Below are positions 61,422 through 64,000 of a DNA stretch of 64,000 bases, piece after piece. The translations under genes and the position numbers were made by a program. Position 1 is the stretch's first letter; each line of letters starts with the position of its first letter. Source of the DNA: an uncultured Amphritea sp. (GTDB lineage Bacteria; Pseudomonadota; Gammaproteobacteria; Pseudomonadales; Balneatricaceae); NCBI RefSeq assembly GCF_937127095.1, contig NZ_CAKZLP010000084.1:1-64000 (forward strand). The letters are read 5' to 3'. The notes under the pieces were generated by a model. It was not told where the DNA came from, made no database searches, and was given only the letters and a program-made list of their open reading frames with translations.

Positions 61422-61466
61422 GAAGTTGCAATTATTGAAGTTGCAATCATTGAAGCTGGAATCGTT
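61422..61466 (+). repeat. 15-bp tandem repeat, three copies
   Basis: gaagttgcaattatt, gaagttgcaatcatt and gaagctggaatcgtt follow one another without gaps. Part of the repeat-rich gap between two convergent genes. Confidence 0.75.
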
Positions 61467-61531
61467 ATGCGCAGAGAGTAAACAGATTGAAAGGGGCTGA
61501 GATTGAAGGGGGGCTGAGACTCACACACTAC

Positions 61532-61555
61532 AAAGCAGCGTATTAACGCTGCTTT
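61532..61555. repeat. Perfect inverted repeat between convergent genes
   Basis: aaagcagcg and cgctgcttt around tattaa form a perfect 9-bp stem. It lies 27 bases downstream of the cupin gene on the minus strand. A terminator for either side is possible, but a T-run follows in neither direction. Confidence 0.55.
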
Positions 61556-61581
61556 AAAAAAGATTAAAAATAACGCGAGTG

Positions 61582-61932
61582 TTACTTCAACTTAATCGCA
61601 AAGTGCTTAAACACTGGCTTAATAATCTCCCAGGTGCCGGTAAAACCTGCTTCAACCATAAACGCATCACCTGGATTCAGGGTAACTGGCTCTTCACCAT
61701 CCTGGGTGATGATCACTTCGCCTTCGATCAGGTGGATAAACTCCCAGCTGGCGTAGGTGGCGCGGTAGGTGCCGGGTGTGGCTGCCCAACAACCGGTGAT
61801 CATAGACTCATCCGGGCTGGTGTACTCGATCCAGGTGGTCATGGTGGGGTTGCCGTCGATCTTTTCCCAGCCTTCCAGATCATCGGTGATCGGTGCAACG
61901 GTTTTGTCGATAATTTTTGTGACCAGATTCAT
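61582..61932 (-). CDS. Cupin_3 (DUF861) small cupin protein
   Basis: 116 residues, one cupin_3 domain: TYRATYASWEFIHLIEGEVI, then QDGEEPVTLNPGDAFMVEAG and TGTWEIIKPVFKHF, matching the (S)-ureidoglycine aminohydrolase-like cupins that often sit beside amine genes. Cytoplasmic, no signal peptide. The start has taggaaatag upstream on the minus strand. It is 67 bases downstream of tmm but a hairpin terminator separates them, so it may get only read-through. Role unproven; it may handle an amine intermediate. Confidence 0.8.
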   Translation of the reverse strand: MNLVTKIIDKTVAPITDDLEGWEKIDGNPTMTTWIEYTSPDESMITGCWAATPGTYRATYASWEFIHLIEGEVIITQDGEEPVTLNPGDAFMVEAGFTGTWEIIKPVFKHFAIKLK

Positions 61933-61965
61933 GATCTATTTCCTATTGCGTTTTTAATTGACAGA

Positions 61966-61990
61966 TAAAAGGCCGGTGAGTGACCGGCCC
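61966..61990 (-). terminator. Terminator between tmm and the cupin gene
   Basis: Minus-strand stem ggccggt/accggcc, perfect 7 bp around cactc, followed by ttttatct. It lies 10 bases past the tmm stop and 38 bases before the cupin start. Confidence 0.75.
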
Positions 61991-61999
61991 GGATAGTGT

Positions 62000-63367
62000 T
62001 TAACCCGCCTGCTTAACTTCGCTTTTATCAGACAAGTAGGCTTCCAGAGAATCATCCAAAGCATCGATCCATGGGGTATGGTGCGGTGGTGACATGGTGC
62101 CGGTCATCAGGGAGCGGAAGGAGAAGTCACGGAAGGTCATGATGTTTTCCTTCTTGTGATGTTTCCATTCCAGGAAGGTCTGACGTACACCTTCGATGTC
62201 GAAGGTCGGGTAATCGGTGGCTTCGATCAGTTCGAGGATATAATCGCCCTGATAGGTAAACATCTCTTCGGCGGTTTCCAAAGTCAGTTCCCGCTCGCGC
62301 CACTCCATACTGTTCGCTACCATCTCCTCTTTAGTGGCAGGCAGGGTGATGGTGCCCATAATGACATCCCGCACATACCAGGCTTGCGCATCAAACATGT
62401 TGAAGGTGTACCACTGATCCTGCATACCTAGATAGAACATCTGGGTGTTGTGCTCCCAGACTACCCCTTTATAGAGATCCATCGCCCAGAGGCGGTTATC
62501 GGTTTTCAGGCGTAGAGATTCATCAATGAATGGGAAGTGGTGCAGGTAACCGGTGCAGAGGATGATGGCGTCTATTTTGCGGCTGGTGCCATCGGCAAAG
62601 TAGGCGGTATCGGTATCAACCCGTTGTAACAGGGGTTTCTCCTCCCAGTTTTTGGGCCACTTGTAACCCATAGGTGCGGTGCGGTAACAACTGATCAGGC
62701 TGCGTGCGCCATATTTATAGCACTGTGAGCCAATGTCTTCGGCAGAATAACTGCTGCCAACCAGCAGAATGTCTTTGTCTTTAAATTCCAGGGCATCACG
62801 GAAGTCGTGAGCATGCAGAATGCGCCCGCCAAAGGTGCTGAAGCCTTCAAATTCGGGAACCCGTGGGGTAGAGAAGTGCCCTGATGCACAAACCACATAA
62901 TCGAACGCTTCTGAATAGACGGTATCGCTGTTGTGGTCGTGTACGGTGACGGTGAACAGTTTGCTGCTGTCATCGAAGGTGATGTTGCGAACCGGGGTGT
63001 TAAAGCGGATATAGTCGCGTACGCCGGCCTTTTCTACCCGGCCCTTGATGTAGTCCCATAACACTTCACGGGGTGGGTAGGAGGCGATTGGCTTGCCAAA
63101 ATGTTCATCAAAACTGTAATCAGCGAACTCCAGACACTCTTTAGGTCCGTTGGACCAGAGATAGCGATACATACTGCCGTGAACCGGTTCGCCATGCTCA
63201 TCTAAACCTGTTCTCCAGGAATAGTTCCATAAACCGCCCCAGTCGCTCTGTTTTTCAAAGCAGACTATCTCCGGTATCTCAGCGCCCTTTGCCTGTGCGG
63301 ACTGGAAGGCCCGAAGTTGAGCCAGGCCGCTGGGCCCTGCGCCGATTATCGCAACTCGCTTGGTCAT
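62000..63367 (-). CDS. tmm: Trimethylamine monooxygenase (flavin-containing)
   Basis: 455 residues. Oxidises trimethylamine to TMAO with NADPH, FAD and O2. FAD motif VAIIGAGPSGLAQLRAFQSA at the N-terminus and NADPH motif DILLVGSSYSAEDIGSQCY are clear. EIVCFEKQSDWGGLWNYSWR, then RYLWSNGPKECLEFADYSFD, and CYRTAPMGYKWPKNWEEKP are hallmark stretches of bacterial Tmm, which this matches closely. ATG at 63367 has aggag seven bases upstream; an in-frame ATG at 63400 would add 11 residues. A full TMA route needs TMAO demethylase (tdm), which is not in this window. Confidence 0.94.
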   Translation of the reverse strand: MTKRVAIIGAGPSGLAQLRAFQSAQAKGAEIPEIVCFEKQSDWGGLWNYSWRTGLDEHGEPVHGSMYRYLWSNGPKECLEFADYSFDEHFGKPIASYPPREVLWDYIKGRVEKAGVRDYIRFNTPVRNITFDDSSKLFTVTVHDHNSDTVYSEAFDYVVCASGHFSTPRVPEFEGFSTFGGRILHAHDFRDALEFKDKDILLVGSSYSAEDIGSQCYKYGARSLISCYRTAPMGYKWPKNWEEKPLLQRVDTDTAYFADGTSRKIDAIILCTGYLHHFPFIDESLRLKTDNRLWAMDLYKGVVWEHNTQMFYLGMQDQWYTFNMFDAQAWYVRDVIMGTITLPATKEEMVANSMEWRERELTLETAEEMFTYQGDYILELIEATDYPTFDIEGVRQTFLEWKHHKKENIMTFRDFSFRSLMTGTMSPPHHTPWIDALDDSLEAYLSDKSEVKQAG

Positions 63368-63467
63368 ATGTGATCTCCTGATAATGTACATTCTTTTCAT
63401 CAGGTTATTCAGATATCAGGTCGCGATAAATTCCTCTGAGTGGATAAGTCAAAAGGGGTAACAGGGG

Positions 63468-64000
63468 TTAGTCGGAAGGGGGGCTTATATTCAGAATAAT
63501 TCCCTCGACGCCAAGCACTGCGCCGGTTGAGGAGTAGATACCCTGTCCTTTCTCATACACCTGACGGAACTGACCATCGGCATGGAGTAACTGATAATAC
63601 AACTCAAAACAGCGATGTTGCTGCAGTGCCCGCTGCACTGTTTCCCACACCCGGCTAGCATCGTTGGGATGGATAAGTCCGCCAATAGACAACTGGGTCT
63701 GATTGAGTAACTGGTCCCGACCGTAACCGGTCAGCTCTTTACAGCCTTCACTGACATATTCCATGGTCCAGCGGGTATCGTTGCGTCCCCGATAGATCAT
63801 GCCCGGTATGCGGTTAACTAAACCGGAAAGGCTACGGTGACTGGCTTTGCTGATCTCATCGTCGCGAACCTGGGGGGTAATATCACAGAGGGTGGCGGTG
63901 AGCGGAAAAGGTTGACCCGCGCGAAGCGGTTGTAAACGTATTTCACACCAGCGTACCTCGCTATCCTTGCGGATTAAACGGAACCAGAGATACTGGCTGT
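63468..64000 (-). CDS. PAS-domain sensory protein, C-terminal part (5' end outside window)
   Basis: The minus-strand frame is open from the window edge to a stop at 63468, about 177 residues. A partial PAS/PAC domain comes first (SEVRWCEIRLQPLRAGQPF, then ATLCDITPQVRDDE), then a second PAS: RIPGMIYRGRNDTRWTMEYV, followed by SEGCKELTGYGRDQLL and SFGGLIHPNDASRVW-like residues, ending in a PAC strand EGIILNISPPSD. The protein stops right after this PAS, so any kinase, GGDEF or methyl-accepting domain must be upstream, or it is a PAS-only protein. It is 100 bases before tmm on the same strand and may sense the pathway's redox state or oxygen. Confidence 0.72.
   Translation of the reverse strand, partial: SQYLWFRLIRKDSEVRWCEIRLQPLRAGQPFPLTATLCDITPQVRDDEISKASHRSLSGLVNRIPGMIYRGRNDTRWTMEYVSEGCKELTGYGRDQLLNQTQLSIGGLIHPNDASRVWETVQRALQQHRCFELYYQLLHADGQFRQVYEKGQGIYSSTGAVLGVEGIILNISPPSD

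Larger units (their letters stand above)
61097..61581. other. Repeat-rich intergenic region between the GcvT-like and cupin genes
   Basis: About 485 bases between convergent genes. It holds a short hairpin near 61263-61284 (agccc/gggct, then tttt), a 15-bp tandem repeat (61422-61466), two imperfect copies of gattgaaaggggctga (near 61491-61522), and an inverted repeat at 61532-61555. No coding frame is credible. Confidence 0.6.

Noticed and set aside
1..64000. CRISPR arrays, tRNA or rRNA genes, insertion sequences
   Set aside because: No regularly spaced 25-40-bp repeats, cloverleaf-type sequences, rRNA-like stretches or transposase frames with terminal inverted repeats were noticed. The short tandem repeats found are contiguous and 9-22 bp only.

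Overview
The window looks like chromosomal DNA of a marine gammaproteobacterium, most like the Oceanospirillaceae (Amphritea, Neptuniibacter or Neptunomonas type). This is inferred from moderate GC, dense gene packing with clear AGGAG ribosome binding sites, a trimethylamine/dimethylamine oxidation locus, a 180-kDa NAD-glutamate dehydrogenase and cyclic-nucleotide plus c-di-GMP signalling genes. No rRNA, tRNA, CRISPR array, insertion sequence or prophage structural gene was recognised.

Layout. 1-2180: end of a GABA/putrescine-type pair (GabD-like dehydrogenase plus class III aminotransferase). 2500-4641: RecQ helicase and a convergent DUF1289 protein. 4935-12882: a signalling block with a TPR/beta-barrel secreted protein, a FecR-domain protein, an MBL-fold cyclic-nucleotide phosphodiesterase, a CHASE2 adenylate cyclase and a GAF/HD-GYP protein. 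13126-17060: bicupin protein, AraC regulator, ornithine-cyclodeaminase-family enzyme and DadA-like oxidoreductase, a probable imino/D-amino acid catabolic unit. 17221-22376: TetR regulator and an MMPL exporter/LolA-like/beta-barrel trio, tied together by two identical 13-bp palindromes. 22492-24228: ATP adenylyltransferase-like protein, flavodoxin-like protein and a small unknown.

24498-34685 is the most unusual part: twelve co-directional, tightly spaced genes, none of which I can assign a function. They include a five-fold L7/L12-like repeat protein, a helical-repeat protein, five clear paralogues of one small alpha+beta family plus divergent members, two proteins ending in PASTA-like domains, two coiled-coil proteins, and a 720-residue protein with a toxin-like hydrophobic C-terminus. 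None has a visible signal peptide. This is my candidate for an undescribed system.

34699-47026 is proline/glutamate catabolism: an Lrp-type regulator with an EamA transporter, NAD-glutamate dehydrogenase, PutP and a PutA that lacks the DNA-binding domain. 47432-49845: an EAL protein with a dead GGDEF domain and a TatD-associated radical SAM protein. 50015-53929: an arsenic operon (ArsR, DUF318 permease, redox disulfide protein, GAPDH, ArsJ). 53982-54932: an AT-rich JmjC-like cupin protein. 55185-63367: methylated-amine metabolism (dimethylamine monooxygenase subunits, SMR transporter, glutamine amidotransferase, GNAT, a GcvT-fold enzyme behind a sigma-54-type promoter, a cupin protein and trimethylamine monooxygenase). 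The window ends inside a PAS-domain gene.

A recurring small-scale feature is short degenerate tandem repeats (13-22 bp units, two or three copies) at or just beyond gene 3' ends, plus 9- and 15-bp in-frame repeats in three coding regions. Protein calls rest on reading motifs by eye; no database search was run.
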